Assembly: GCA_040002995.1 (NCBI GenBank)
Contig: JBDUDK010000145.1
Location: forward strand, 5,919-69,918
Length of the DNA: 64,000 nt
Direction: 5' to 3'
DNA from: JBDUDK01 sp040002995
GTDB lineage: Bacteria; Actinomycetota; Acidimicrobiia; Acidimicrobiales; Ilumatobacteraceae
Position numbers and translations under genes: made by a program. This document shows positions 26,511 to 35,691 of the stretch, piece after piece (position 1 is the first letter of the stretch; every line of letters starts with the position of its first letter). A model generated the notes under the pieces. That model was not told the origin of the DNA. It ran no database searches and saw nothing but the letters and a program-made list of their open reading frames with translations.

Positions 26511-27938
26511 ATGTTATTCCCCACCATTCAGTTCGGGATTTTCTTCCCGATCGTGTTCCTCTGCTCGTGGCTCCTCCGGCCGTATCCCACGCGCTGGAAG
26601 CTGTTCATGATCCTGGCGAGCTACGTGTTCTACGGCTGGTGGGACTGGCGCTTCTGCTTCTTGCTCGCCGCGTCGACGATTGCGAATCAGATTTTTGTCG
26701 CGGGTATCTGCGCGACACGCGGTGTGCTGAAGCGGGCGGTGCTCACGCTCGCCGTGGTCAGCAACCTCGGGGTGCTGGCCTACTTCAAGTACTACGACTT
26801 CTTCCGCACGTCGATTGTCGACGGGCTCGACAAGCTCGGCATCCACGTCACAACGCCGCTGCTCGAGATCGTGCTACCGGTCGGGATCTCGTTCTTCACG
26901 TTCCAGGCGTTGTCGTATGTGATCGACGCGTTCCGTGGAAAGGTGCTGACGGCACCGTTTCTCGACTTTGCCGTCTACCTGTCGTTCTTCCCGCATCTCG
27001 TCGCCGGCCCGATCGTGCGGGCGTCCGAGTTCCTGCCTCAGCTGAAGGAGAAGGCCGACCCTCGTCACCTGGATTCGTCTCGGGCCCTTCGCCTGATCAT
27101 GGGCGGCCTGTTCAAGAAGGTCGTGGTTTCGAGCTTCCTCGCGAGCGCGATCGTCGACCCGGTCTTCGGCGCGCCGCGAGCGCACTCCGGACTTGAGGCC
27201 CTGTTCGCGACCTATGGCTACGCGATCCAGATCTACGCCGACTTCTCCGGCTACACCGATATCGCCATCGGGTGTGCGTTGCTGCTTGGCATCCGCTTCC
27301 CCCCGAACTTCAACGCTCCGTACACAGCGCGCTCGCTCCAGGATTTCTGGCGGCGGTGGCACATGACGTTGTCCAGGTTCCTGCGCGACTACCTCTACGT
27401 CGCGCTCGGCGGCAACCGCAACGGCCGGTTGGCCACATACCGCAACCTCATGCTGACGATGGTGATCGGCGGCCTGTGGCACGGCGCATCGTGGACGTTC
27501 GTCGTGTGGGGTGCCATCCATGGTTGTGGGATGGCGTTCGAGCGCTGGCTGGCTGATCGCCGCGAGCGTCTCGGTCTGCCCGAGCCGGCCGACACGTTCG
27601 CGCGACGGGCGGGCCACACGTTGCTCACGTTCCACGTTGTCTGCCTCGGCTGGATTTTCTTCAGGGCCAGCGGGCAGTTCTCCATCGCCTTCGACATGCT
27701 CCACCAACTGGTGACGGGTTGGGACCGCGCGTCACCGCTCGTCACGCCCCTTGTGATCTTCACGATCGGCGGCATGCTTCTCTGCCAGTTCGTGCCCGAA
27801 GGGTTGATGAAGAAGCTGCAGGCGCGCTTCTCGTATCTTCCCGTCGTGGCGCAAGGCATCGCTCTGGCGATCGGGTTCTTCCTCATCGACGCGCTCGGAC
27901 CCGTGGGAGTCGCACCCTTCATCTACTTCCAGTTCTGA
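26511..27938 (+). CDS. MBOAT family O-acyltransferase (AlgI-like)
   Basis: A 475-residue integral membrane protein. Two family histidines are seen: His284 in FWRRWHMTLSRFLRDYL and the probable catalytic His324 in GGLWHGASWTF. The N-terminus starts with the usual MLFPTIQFGIFF. AlgI-type MBOATs carry acetyl groups across the membrane for O-acylation of extracellular polymers. The next gene, two bases on, encodes an SGNH protein, the usual extracellular partner. The modified polymer is unknown. Confidence 0.92.
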   Translation: MLFPTIQFGIFFPIVFLCSWLLRPYPTRWKLFMILASYVFYGWWDWRFCFLLAASTIANQIFVAGICATRGVLKRAVLTLAVVSNLGVLAYFKYYDFFRTSIVDGLDKLGIHVTTPLLEIVLPVGISFFTFQALSYVIDAFRGKVLTAPFLDFAVYLSFFPHLVAGPIVRASEFLPQLKEKADPRHLDSSRALRLIMGGLFKKVVVSSFLASAIVDPVFGAPRAHSGLEALFATYGYAIQIYADFSGYTDIAIGCALLLGIRFPPNFNAPYTARSLQDFWRRWHMTLSRFLRDYLYVALGGNRNGRLATYRNLMLTMVIGGLWHGASWTFVVWGAIHGCGMAFERWLADRRERLGLPEPADTFARRAGHTLLTFHVVCLGWIFFRASGQFSIAFDMLHQLVTGWDRASPLVTPLVIFTIGGMLLCQFVPEGLMKKLQARFSYLPVVAQGIALAIGFFLIDALGPVGVAPFIYFQF

Positions 27939-27940
27939 CA

Positions 27941-29017
27941 ATGCAGGCCCCTCCTCGTCCTCGATCACAAGCTCGCTTCCGCCGCACGCGCTCGCCCCGG
28001 TCGCTTGCCGCGGGCCAATTGTTGATCCTTGGCGTTGTCGCGTACGCGGGTGCCGCCCTTCTGAACAGCATCACGCTCGTCAGGATGGCCGAGCGTCAGC
28101 GCCTCGGCAGCTGGGAGCGATCGCTGTATCTCTCGCTGACGCGGCCTTTGCATTCGCTGTCGGAAGCGCTGCTGCTCGACCGGCCCCACCACGCCATCGA
28201 CGAACTCCGCGGCAAGATCGCGCCGGCCCCGACGACGACCGCCCCGACGCCGACGCCCTCCACGACGCCGGTTGTTCCGAATGACACCACCGTGCCGGAG
28301 ACGCCGACGACGCCGCCTACTGCGGCGCCGGTAGAGACCACGGTTGCCGCGCCCCGTGTGCCGACCACCGACGATCCGCTGCGACTTTGGATCGGTGGTG
28401 ACTCCGAGGCGCAATCGCTCGGCACCGCGCTCGAGGCGATCACCAGCCAGAAGGGCGTGATCAAGGCGACGCTCGAGTACAAGGTGTCGAGCGGGCTTTC
28501 GCGACCTGACTACTTCGACTGGCCGGCGGAGTTGGCGCACGTGGTCGCGGCGCCCAACGGACCGGAGGTGATGGTGGTGATCTTCGGCGGCAACGACGCC
28601 CAACCGCTTCAGCTGGCCGACGGCAAGGTCTACGACGTCACCGATCAGCAGTGGCAGGATGAGTACCGCCGGCGGGTTGGCGCGGCGATGGACCTGCTGG
28701 GCGCGGCCGGGCGCAAGGTCATCTGGGTGGGCCCGCCGAACGCCAAGTCGGCCACGTTCACGTCCCGGCTCGCGGTCCTGTCGCAGATCTACAGCGAGGA
28801 AGCGGCGAAACGGCCGGACACGATCGCCTTCCTCGACAGCCGGATCTTGTTCTCCGACGCGAACGGGGGGTACACGGCCTACCTTCCCGACGCCTCGGGC
28901 AAGCAGGTTCTGATGCGGACCCAGGACGGTTTCCACCTGTCGATAGCCGGCGCGAACCGCCTCGGCCGCGCCGTCTACACCCAGCTCCAAGCCCTCGTCC
29001 CCGCCCTCAATTCGTGA
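27941..29017 (+). CDS. DUF459-type SGNH/GDSL hydrolase-fold protein, membrane anchored
   Basis: 358 residues from ATG 27941. One N-terminal membrane segment (residues 24-46), a Pro/Thr-rich stalk (96-142), then an SGNH domain with GGDSEAQSLG (Ser155), FGGND (216-220) and the DGFH dyad (Asp329, His332). In acetylation systems such a protein transfers or removes acyl groups outside the cell, and the MBOAT gene lies directly upstream. The stop codon is embedded in the left arm of the perfect 17-bp inverted repeat at 29014-29067. Confidence 0.87.
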   Translation: MQAPPRPRSQARFRRTRSPRSLAAGQLLILGVVAYAGAALLNSITLVRMAERQRLGSWERSLYLSLTRPLHSLSEALLLDRPHHAIDELRGKIAPAPTTTAPTPTPSTTPVVPNDTTVPETPTTPPTAAPVETTVAAPRVPTTDDPLRLWIGGDSEAQSLGTALEAITSQKGVIKATLEYKVSSGLSRPDYFDWPAELAHVVAAPNGPEVMVVIFGGNDAQPLQLADGKVYDVTDQQWQDEYRRRVGAAMDLLGAAGRKVIWVGPPNAKSATFTSRLAVLSQIYSEEAAKRPDTIAFLDSRILFSDANGGYTAYLPDASGKQVLMRTQDGFHLSIAGANRLGRAVYTQLQALVPALNS

Positions 29018-29073
29018 ACTGTTCGCGTTTCGAGAGCGCCTGGGCTACCAAAACGCGAACAGTTCACGTTTTT
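29014..29073 (+). repeat. long perfect inverted repeat, copy A; also a likely terminator
   Basis: GTGAACTGTTCGCGTTT (29014-29030) and its exact reverse complement (29051-29067) form a 17-bp stem with a 20-nt loop, followed by five T (29069-29073). It sits between convergent genes and could stop transcription of the SGNH gene. Its first 25 nt (29016-29040) recur exactly at 39457-39481, and 29051-29065 recurs at 39492-39506, so it also belongs to a dispersed repeat family. Confidence 0.8.
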
Positions 29074-29082
29074 GGGGCGGTT

Positions 29083-30831
29083 TCAGCCGCTCCAGCCGGC
29101 GACGGAGACGATCGGGTGGGCCAGGACCTGGTTGCCCAGGGAGCCGTTGAACGCCAGGTTCGAGAAGTTGAACACGCCCCCGTCCTGGGCCACCATCAGG
29201 TAGCCGTTGCCGTAGGACACCATCCCTGACACCGGTTTATTGAGCCGCTGCGCGCCCATCGAACCCCGGAACGGCGCGTCGAACGCGAACACCCCGCCGT
29301 CGCTGGCGACGAGCCAGTAGCCCGCGCCGTCCGGGTCGGGCACGAGCGACTGCACCGGAGCATTGAGAGCGATCCCGCCCATCGAGCCGTGGAAGGCGGC
29401 GTCGCCGAAGCAGAACACGCCCCCGTCGCTCGCGACCAGGTAGTAGCCCTGTCCCGACGGTGTCGCGACCGAGTCGAGCACCGGTCCTTGCAGCGCAAAC
29501 GCACTCATGTCGCCCCGGTTCACGGCGTCGCCGTAGGTGATCACCCGCCCGCCGCTTGTGAACAGCCAGTAGCCGTTGCCGCTCTTCGTACGCGACAGCG
29601 AGACGACCTGCTCCCCGGCCTGCAGCGCGGGCTGATCACCGAAGAAGGCCGCGTTGCCAAAGTTCTTTACCCGGCCCGCGGCCGACACGGTCCAGTAGCC
29701 GGCCCCGTTCGCTGTCGGCTCGATGTCGACCGTCGGGCTCATCAGCGCGTAGCCCGCCTGCGGCACGGAGCCGAACGGATACACCTTGCCGTTGTCGTCG
29801 ACGACCCAGTATCCCGATGTCCCTGCCGGTGGTGGCGCGGGTGGCGGAACCGTGAGCCCGCCGCCGCTCGCCTGACCAGAGTTCGGATCGACCATGAGGC
29901 CGCTGGTGTCGACTGCTTCGAAGTTCGACGCCGGAACTGACTTGAGCTCGGTGAGGAGTTGATTGGGCCAGTTGTTGCTCGACGCGCCCTGGAAGAACCA
30001 GTTCATGCCGTTGTCCGCGACCACGAGCCCGTAGTGCTGCATGGCGCGGAGAACGACCTGAGTGCTCGCGCTGTAGTGGCTGATGTCGACGCTCGCCTTG
30101 AGCCGCATACGCGCGCCCATCGGCACCACATTTGCGTCGCTGATCGAGCTCGCCTCGTGACGCGCCGGCCAGACGTACATGGCACTCGTCTGCGCGGCCG
30201 TCACCCGGATCGCGTGCGTCACCACCCCCGCCTGCACCTCGTCGAGACGCAAGAGGCCGGGCAGGATCGGTAGCCCCGCCGCGTCGCCCGAGGTCCATGT
30301 GTCGGGGCGCAACGCGTTCGAGTTCAGGTTCCAGATCGCTCCGCTGCCCGCGTGCCACGCGCCATTAGAAAACTGTGTGGCCCACGTCTCGTACAGACGG
30401 CATGTGCTCGAGTCGACGATGATCGCGTGGCGATCACCCGAGTTCGATCCGTCGCCTTCGATGAGCGTGTCGGGACCCAATGGATAGGGTCCGGGATCGC
30501 TCTCGGACGCGTACTGGAACGAGACGCTCACCTTCGCGTGACTGCCGTTGACCACCGTGAACGGGATGCCATAGGGATGCGCAGGATCGCTGGATGAGCC
30601 GAAATCCGGCCAGATCTTCGCGGTGGCACCGCTCATTCCCGCGACCCACGCCGCGCTGCGCGCGTGCACGGGCAAGGCGGTGATGTCGGCGTTCCACCAG
30701 TTGTCGGCCGGGAAGATCGGACACGCCGGCGCGCCCGGTACCGGCGTACCGGCTTGAGCCGAATCCATCGCCGTCAGCGACGTCAGCAGAACGCCGACGA
30801 GCACAACCCCTCGAAGCACCCGCCGCATCAC
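29083..30831 (-). CDS. secreted protein with C-terminal YWLVASDGG repeats
   Basis: 582 residues with a signal peptide (1-27, ending in SAQA). The N-terminal domain (30-320) begins CPIFPADNWWNADI and contains several Trp and His residues; it is unrecognised but soluble-looking. A Pro/Gly linker follows, then six repeats of about 42 residues beginning with forms of YWLVASDGGVFAFGDAAFHG. These repeats probably build a beta-propeller-like fold and are frequent in secreted Acidimicrobiia proteins. Likely an extracellular or wall-associated protein; no activity can be inferred. Confidence 0.8.
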   Translation of the reverse strand: MMRRVLRGVVLVGVLLTSLTAMDSAQAGTPVPGAPACPIFPADNWWNADITALPVHARSAAWVAGMSGATAKIWPDFGSSSDPAHPYGIPFTVVNGSHAKVSVSFQYASESDPGPYPLGPDTLIEGDGSNSGDRHAIIVDSSTCRLYETWATQFSNGAWHAGSGAIWNLNSNALRPDTWTSGDAAGLPILPGLLRLDEVQAGVVTHAIRVTAAQTSAMYVWPARHEASSISDANVVPMGARMRLKASVDISHYSASTQVVLRAMQHYGLVVADNGMNWFFQGASSNNWPNQLLTELKSVPASNFEAVDTSGLMVDPNSGQASGGGLTVPPPAPPPAGTSGYWVVDDNGKVYPFGSVPQAGYALMSPTVDIEPTANGAGYWTVSAAGRVKNFGNAAFFGDQPALQAGEQVVSLSRTKSGNGYWLFTSGGRVITYGDAVNRGDMSAFALQGPVLDSVATPSGQGYYLVASDGGVFCFGDAAFHGSMGGIALNAPVQSLVPDPDGAGYWLVASDGGVFAFDAPFRGSMGAQRLNKPVSGMVSYGNGYLMVAQDGGVFNFSNLAFNGSLGNQVLAHPIVSVAGWSG

Positions 30832-30899
30832 ACTGTTCTATCGGCTCACCTTGACCCGGTCTTGACGATCCCTGAGGAGCATCACGCCTGGCGGTGGCT

Positions 30900-31679
30900 C
30901 TACGCCTGGCGGTGACCACGCTCCACAATGGCCGCCCGCCGGCGCTCGATCTCCGCGGGATCGATACCCCGCTTGCTCCACGCCCCAGCGTCGTGCGCCT
31001 CCACCAACCAGCCGTCGGCGATGGTGGTGGCGGTCACCGCCGCGTATGTGGCGCGGATCTGGCGCACCCCAGCCTGGTCATTCGAGACGATGTCAAGCGC
31101 CAGCGCGCGAGTGAACGGCATGAGTTCCTCGTGGGCCACGACGTGATTCACGAGGCCCCACTCAAATGCCTCCTGCCCGGAGAGAAAGTTGCCCGTGAAG
31201 CTCATCTCGCGGGCGCGTCGTACGCCGATCGCCTGCGGCAGCAGCACGGTGAGACCCCAGCCGGGCATCACGCCGACGCGCGTGTGCGTATCGCCGAAGC
31301 GGGCCCGCTCCGACGCGACGAGGAAGTCACAGTTGAGGGCCAGTTCGAACCCGCCGGTGACGGCGACGCCGTTTATCGCGCCGATGAGCGGCTTGCTCAG
31401 CTTCGGGAACGGCCCTCGCTCGTCGCTCTCCTCAGACGTTCGGATCCTCAAATTGCCCGCGGTCGAGCCGAGCTCCTTCAGATCGAGACCCGCGCAAAAA
31501 GCAGGGTCGGCTCCGGTGAGGATGATGACGTCGACGTCGTCTCGAAGGTCGGCCTCTTGCATCAGCTGCGGGAGTAGGCGCAACACCTCGCTCGACAACG
31601 CGTTGCGCGCCGCGGGACGGTTGAGCGTGATCGTTGCTATACGTTCACTTACGTCGACGAGGACTACGTCGCCGCTCAA
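30900..31679 (-). CDS. enoyl-CoA hydratase/isomerase family protein
   Basis: A 259-residue crotonase-fold protein. The start is TTG 31679, supported by a TTGA overlap with the upstream stop and by MSGDVVLVDVSERIATITLNRP being the usual N-terminus. The oxyanion-hole segments are ADPAFCAGLDLKELG and AINGVAVTGGFELAL. Substrate specificity cannot be read from the sequence. It is the last gene of a four-gene run with carboxyltransferase, NUDIX and an unknown protein. Confidence 0.9.
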   Translation of the reverse strand: MSGDVVLVDVSERIATITLNRPAARNALSSEVLRLLPQLMQEADLRDDVDVIILTGADPAFCAGLDLKELGSTAGNLRIRTSEESDERGPFPKLSKPLIGAINGVAVTGGFELALNCDFLVASERARFGDTHTRVGVMPGWGLTVLLPQAIGVRRAREMSFTGNFLSGQEAFEWGLVNHVVAHEELMPFTRALALDIVSNDQAGVRQIRATYAAVTATTIADGWLVEAHDAGAWSKRGIDPAEIERRRAAIVERGHRQA

Positions 31680-32287
31680 CTCTCGTCCTCGTCCGGCGGC
31701 AGGTAGTCGAGCTTCAGGTCACCCAAACGAACCAGCATCGAGCTGATCCATCCTCCGAGCGCGCTGAAGTGCTCGTCGAGCGTCTTGCTGGCACCGTCGG
31801 CGAGAGTTTCCTCCGCCAGCTCGTAACTGCCCTCGTACGACACTTCGATCGCGAGCACCGGCGGTTCGAGCGGATCGGTGCTGTACGCCGACTCGACGGT
31901 CGGGCCACCGCGTTCGAGCCCGTCGCGCCCGATCGGTGGCGACGTCGTCGGCAGCACGCCGAGCATGCCTCGGAGATCAGGCGTGGTGGCCAGACGCTGC
32001 ACGCGCAGGATGATCTCGATGTCGATCACGGGAGGGTCTTCGAAGAGCTCCTCGAGGTACCAGCGGCGGTAGGCGGTCTGGCTCCAGGTTGGCCATTCGA
32101 ACGTGATGTGGGCCTCGACGCGGGGCGGCGATCCCTCGCCGGGCAGGCCGTAGCTGGTCTCCCATACGATGTCGCCAAGCAACACGTCGACCTGAAAGTG
32201 CTCTTCGAATGCCTGGCGCTCCAAGAACGCACCCTCGAACGCTTCCCGGAGGGCGCTGATGGCGTCAGTAAAGACGTGATCGAGCAT
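31676..32287 (-). CDS. conserved hypothetical protein
   Basis: 203 acidic residues with no signal peptide or membrane span and no recognised motif. The start MLDHVFTDAISALREAFEG follows the NUDIX stop by 22 nt, and the stop overlaps the hydratase start by 4 nt. The central segment (ETSYGLPGEGSPPRVEAHITFEWPTW) looks beta-rich, and the C-terminus is highly acidic (PPDEDES). Probably a cytoplasmic protein of an acyl-CoA operon. Confidence 0.7.
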   Translation of the reverse strand: MLDHVFTDAISALREAFEGAFLERQAFEEHFQVDVLLGDIVWETSYGLPGEGSPPRVEAHITFEWPTWSQTAYRRWYLEELFEDPPVIDIEIILRVQRLATTPDLRGMLGVLPTTSPPIGRDGLERGGPTVESAYSTDPLEPPVLAIEVSYEGSYELAEETLADGASKTLDEHFSALGGWISSMLVRLGDLKLDYLPPDEDES

Positions 32288-32309
32288 GTCGGCGGAACCC
32301 TAGTGGGGC

Positions 32310-32978
32310 TCAGTCTGATCTCTCGTAGCGCCACGCATCATCGGCCATGACGAGCCGGTGCCGGGCGCCCGCCGCGGCGGGATCGGCGAACTCGTAACCC
32401 GCGTCGCCGTGCCACATCGCGACACGAGTGCCGTCGACGAGCGCGATCTGCGTCATAAACCGCTCCGGCTCGGCGGCGCGCACTGCCGCGACGGCCGCGG
32501 CCACGTTCGGGTGACCCACAAGGCTGTGCAGGGTCACCCACGTGGGTGGCGCCAACTCGACCTCGCCCGCATCGCGGCGCCGCAACACCTCGGTGGTCGC
32601 GAGCCAGGCGTGATCGTGGATCTCGGTGCCGTCGACGGTGACCTGCACGCCATCGGCCGGCAGCGGCGCGAGGAAGAACCACGTCGAGAAGCGTCGGGCC
32701 ACGATCGGGGGCGGAAGCCAATGGCTGTGCACCGTGAGCGTCTTCGGGTCGAGCCGGACTCCTGCCTCCTCGTACGCCTCGCGTGCGGCCGCGACGCGCG
32801 CCCGTGCGAGCTCGTCGACCCCTTCGTCGGTGGGGTCGACCTTGCCACCGGGGAACACCCACATGCCGCCGAACGGGCCGCGGGCATTACGGCGCAGCAT
32901 CAACGTCTCGATGCCCTCGTCTCCATCGCGGATGACCACGACCGTGGCCGCGGCGATCGGAGGGGGCAGCTCAGTCAC
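32310..32978 (-). CDS. NUDIX hydrolase
   Basis: 222 residues from GTG 32978, whose GTGA overlaps the stop of the carboxyltransferase gene. The Nudix box runs from GGMWVFPGGKVDP to AAREAYEEAGV, with the REAYEEAG core intact and an insertion of several residues in the loop before it. This longer form is common in actinobacterial NUDIX proteins annotated as CoA or nucleoside-diphosphate pyrophosphatases. Linkage to acyl-CoA genes makes a CoA-derivative substrate plausible. Confidence 0.88.
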   Translation of the reverse strand: MTELPPPIAAATVVVIRDGDEGIETLMLRRNARGPFGGMWVFPGGKVDPTDEGVDELARARVAAAREAYEEAGVRLDPKTLTVHSHWLPPPIVARRFSTWFFLAPLPADGVQVTVDGTEIHDHAWLATTEVLRRRDAGEVELAPPTWVTLHSLVGHPNVAAAVAAVRAAEPERFMTQIALVDGTRVAMWHGDAGYEFADPAAAGARHRLVMADDAWRYERSD

Positions 32979-34537
32979 GGGCGCAGATGGTGAGCGGTAC
33001 GACCCGGCTGCCGGAGCGGCGCCGCGAGGTTCGCGAACTCGCACAGGAGCGGGCGCGTCTCTCGCGGGTCGATGATCTCCTCGATGAGGAACGCCTCTGC
33101 GGTGCGGAACGGCGAACGCACGAGGTTCATGCGCGTCGTGATCTCGTGGATCATCTCTTCGCGTTCGGCGGTTGACGTTGTTCGATCGAGCTCGGCGCGG
33201 TAGGCCGCCTCCACGCCGCCCTCCACCGGGAGCGAGCCCCAATCGCCCGACGGCCACGCGTACCGATACAGCAGCCGGCTGGCGTTGATATGCGCGGCGC
33301 CGGCCACTCCGAACGCCTTGCGAATGATGACGGCGCACCACGGCACGTTCGCCTGGTAGACGGCAACGAGCGCGCGCGAGCCGTGACGGATGGTGGCCGC
33401 GTTCTCGGCGTCGGTACCGATCAGGAAGCCGGGTTGGTCGACGAGGTGGAAGACCGGCAAGTGGAACGTGTCGACGAGGTCGACGAAACGCGTGATCTTC
33501 TGTGATGCGTCGGCGGTCCACCCGGCGCCGTAGAAGTACGGATCGCTGGCCAGCACCCCCACCGGCCACCCGTCGAGGCGGGCGAAACCGCAGACCGCCG
33601 ACCGTCCCCATCCCTTCCCGATCTCGAACCACGTCCCCGAGTCGACGACGGACTCGATGATCGAACGAACCTTGTAGACCTTGCGGCGATCCTTCGGGAT
33701 GGCACCGATGAGCCATGGGTCGCGCCGTTCGGGATCGTCGTCGACGGGACCCCGGGCCGCGAGTTCATGGACCGACGACGGAAGGTACGACAAGAAACGG
33801 CGCGTGTAGTCGAACGCCTCGTCCTCGCTGTTGACGACATCGTCGACCGTTCCGTTGCGCCCGTGGATGTGGGCGCCGCCGAGTTCTTCCTTCGTGACCG
33901 TCTCGCCCAGGCGGGCCACGACCGGGGGTCCCGCCACGAAAACCTGCGATGTCTCTCGGACCATCAGCGAGTAGTGACTGGTGGCCACCCGTGCGGCTCC
34001 CAGTCCGGCCACCGAACCGAGCGCGAGTGCGACTACGGGTACCTGGCCGAGATTGTCGACGACGTAGTTCCATCCGGGGTTGGCGGGCACGTAGGTACGG
34101 CGGTCCTTGTCGAGGCTCTTGACGCTGCCGCCGCCACCGGTGCCGTCGACGAGGCGGATGATAGGGATGCGCAGCTCGCCGGCCATTTGCTCGGCGTGCA
34201 CCTGCTTCTGCCAGATCGATGCGTCGGCGGCGCCACCCCGCACGGTGAAGTCGTCGCCGCCCACCACGACCGCCCGCCCGTCGATGCGGCCGCGCCCCAT
34301 CACGAAGTTGGTAGGGGAGAGGTCGAGGAGTCGCCCGTCGTCGTCGTAGGACGCGCGTCCGGCGATCGCGCCGATCTCGTGAAACGAGCCGGGATCGAGG
34401 AGCTTTTCGATCCGTTCGCGCACAGTGAGCTTGCCGCCGTCGTGCTGACGCTGAACCTTCTCCGGCCCACCCATGCGGCGGACCAGTTCCTCACGTCGCC
34501 GAAGTTCGGCGACCTCGGGCTCCCAGGTATCCCCCAT
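32975..34537 (-). CDS. acyl-CoA carboxylase carboxyltransferase (beta) subunit
   Basis: A 520-residue carboxyltransferase of the propionyl/methylcrotonyl-CoA carboxylase type. The N-terminal half has VDGTGGGGSVKSL and GSVAGLGAARVATSHYSLM; the C-terminal half has HLVDQPGFLIGTDAE and KAFGVAGAAHI, the two crotonase-like domains with Gly-rich oxyanion holes. It transfers a carboxyl group from biotin to an acyl-CoA. No biotin carboxylase or carrier gene lies in the window, so the alpha subunit must be elsewhere. Confidence 0.92.
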   Translation of the reverse strand: MGDTWEPEVAELRRREELVRRMGGPEKVQRQHDGGKLTVRERIEKLLDPGSFHEIGAIAGRASYDDDGRLLDLSPTNFVMGRGRIDGRAVVVGGDDFTVRGGAADASIWQKQVHAEQMAGELRIPIIRLVDGTGGGGSVKSLDKDRRTYVPANPGWNYVVDNLGQVPVVALALGSVAGLGAARVATSHYSLMVRETSQVFVAGPPVVARLGETVTKEELGGAHIHGRNGTVDDVVNSEDEAFDYTRRFLSYLPSSVHELAARGPVDDDPERRDPWLIGAIPKDRRKVYKVRSIIESVVDSGTWFEIGKGWGRSAVCGFARLDGWPVGVLASDPYFYGAGWTADASQKITRFVDLVDTFHLPVFHLVDQPGFLIGTDAENAATIRHGSRALVAVYQANVPWCAVIIRKAFGVAGAAHINASRLLYRYAWPSGDWGSLPVEGGVEAAYRAELDRTTSTAEREEMIHEITTRMNLVRSPFRTAEAFLIEEIIDPRETRPLLCEFANLAAPLRQPGRTAHHLRP

Positions 34538-34599
34538 TCCGCCGATCGTACGGGGCCTTCTCGAGGTCGACCTACTTCGTCACGCTTCTTCGAGGATCG

Positions 34600-34824
34600 T
34601 CAGACCTCGAGGTAGATGCACTCCGCTGGGCACTCCTCGGCGGCGTCGATGACCCCATCGAGCAGATGCTCGGGCACGACGCCCATGCCGGCTTGGCCCT
34701 TCGGCAGAACTCTGCCCTGTTCGATCACGTAGGCCAGGCCGCCGTCGATCATGAACACTTCTGGCGCCATGTCGACACAGACGCCGTTGCCGACACAGAG
34801 GCTCTGGTCGATCCATACCTTCAT
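34600..34824 (-). CDS. small ferredoxin (probable 3Fe-4S)
   Basis: A 74-residue ferredoxin with Cys10, Cys16 and a C-terminal pair Cys65 and Cys69 (EECPAEC). In the first motif CVGNGVC, the position that would be the fourth ligand is Asn13, so a 3Fe-4S cluster or a non-Cys ligand is expected. Such ferredoxins usually serve cytochromes P450, but none is in the window. A GGGAGG ribosome binding site lies four bases before the ATG. Confidence 0.9.
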   Translation of the reverse strand: MKVWIDQSLCVGNGVCVDMAPEVFMIDGGLAYVIEQGRVLPKGQAGMGVVPEHLLDGVIDAAEECPAECIYLEV

Positions 34825-34929
34825 GGGTACCTCCCCGGTTGATCCTTAATAGTCGCCCTCGTTCGGCTACGTCTTGATCCAAGTAGGGCAAAGGCTTGGC
34901 AACGTCGCGGGAGGTGGAAGACTCCGCCC

Positions 34930-35691
34930 ATGGCCGAATCCCTCGTGCTGGTCGACGTGGCCGACGGCGTCGCCACCCTCACGCTCAACAACCCGACTGA
35001 GCGCAATTCGCTCACGCTCCCGATGGTCGACGAGATCGTCGCTGCGATGGATGCCGCCGAAGCCGACAGCTCGGTGGGCGCCGTGGTCGTGACCGGCACG
35101 CCGCCGGCTTTTTGTGCCGGCGCCAACCTCGGCAACCTCGGATCGACCGCCGGACCGGGTCTGCGCACGATCTACGAAGGGTTCCTTCGTGTGGCGCGGA
35201 GCCCTTTACCGACGCTTGCCGCAGTCAACGGAGCCGCTGTCGGTGCGGGCATGAACATGGCTCTCGGTTGCGACGTACGCCTCGCCGCCCGACGCGCCCG
35301 GTTCGACACCCGCTTTTTGCAACTCGGCCTACATCCTGGCGGCGGCCACACCTGGATGATGCGCCGCGTCGTGGGCCCTCAGGTGGCCGCGGCGGCCGTG
35401 CTGTTCGGTGAAGTGCTCGATGGTGAGGAGGCGGCCCGCGTCGGCCTCGCCTATCGCTGTGTCGACGATGACCGCCTTTTCGAGGTGGCCCACGCGATGG
35501 CGGCCAAAGCGGCGAGCGCGCCCCGAGAACTCGTCGAGGTTACGAAGCGCACGCTGCACGACATGGCGAACATCGCCGACCATGAGTCGGCGGTCGACCG
35601 CGAGATCGAACCGCAGGTGTGGAGCACAAAGCAGCCGTGGTTTCGTGAGCGGCTGGCCGCGCTTCAGGCCAAGATCTCGTCGAAGTCGTAA
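34930..35691 (+). CDS. enoyl-CoA hydratase/isomerase family protein
   Basis: A 253-residue crotonase-fold protein beginning MAESLVLVDVADGVATLTLNNP. The oxyanion hole segments are PPAFCAGANLGNLG and AVNGAAVGAGMNMALGCD. It is a distant paralogue of the enzyme at 30900-31679. It is divergent from the ferredoxin gene with a 105-bp shared upstream region, and convergent with the acetyltransferase gene, its stop abutting it directly. Confidence 0.9.
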   Translation: MAESLVLVDVADGVATLTLNNPTERNSLTLPMVDEIVAAMDAAEADSSVGAVVVTGTPPAFCAGANLGNLGSTAGPGLRTIYEGFLRVARSPLPTLAAVNGAAVGAGMNMALGCDVRLAARRARFDTRFLQLGLHPGGGHTWMMRRVVGPQVAAAAVLFGEVLDGEEAARVGLAYRCVDDDRLFEVAHAMAAKAASAPRELVEVTKRTLHDMANIADHESAVDREIEPQVWSTKQPWFRERLAALQAKISSKS

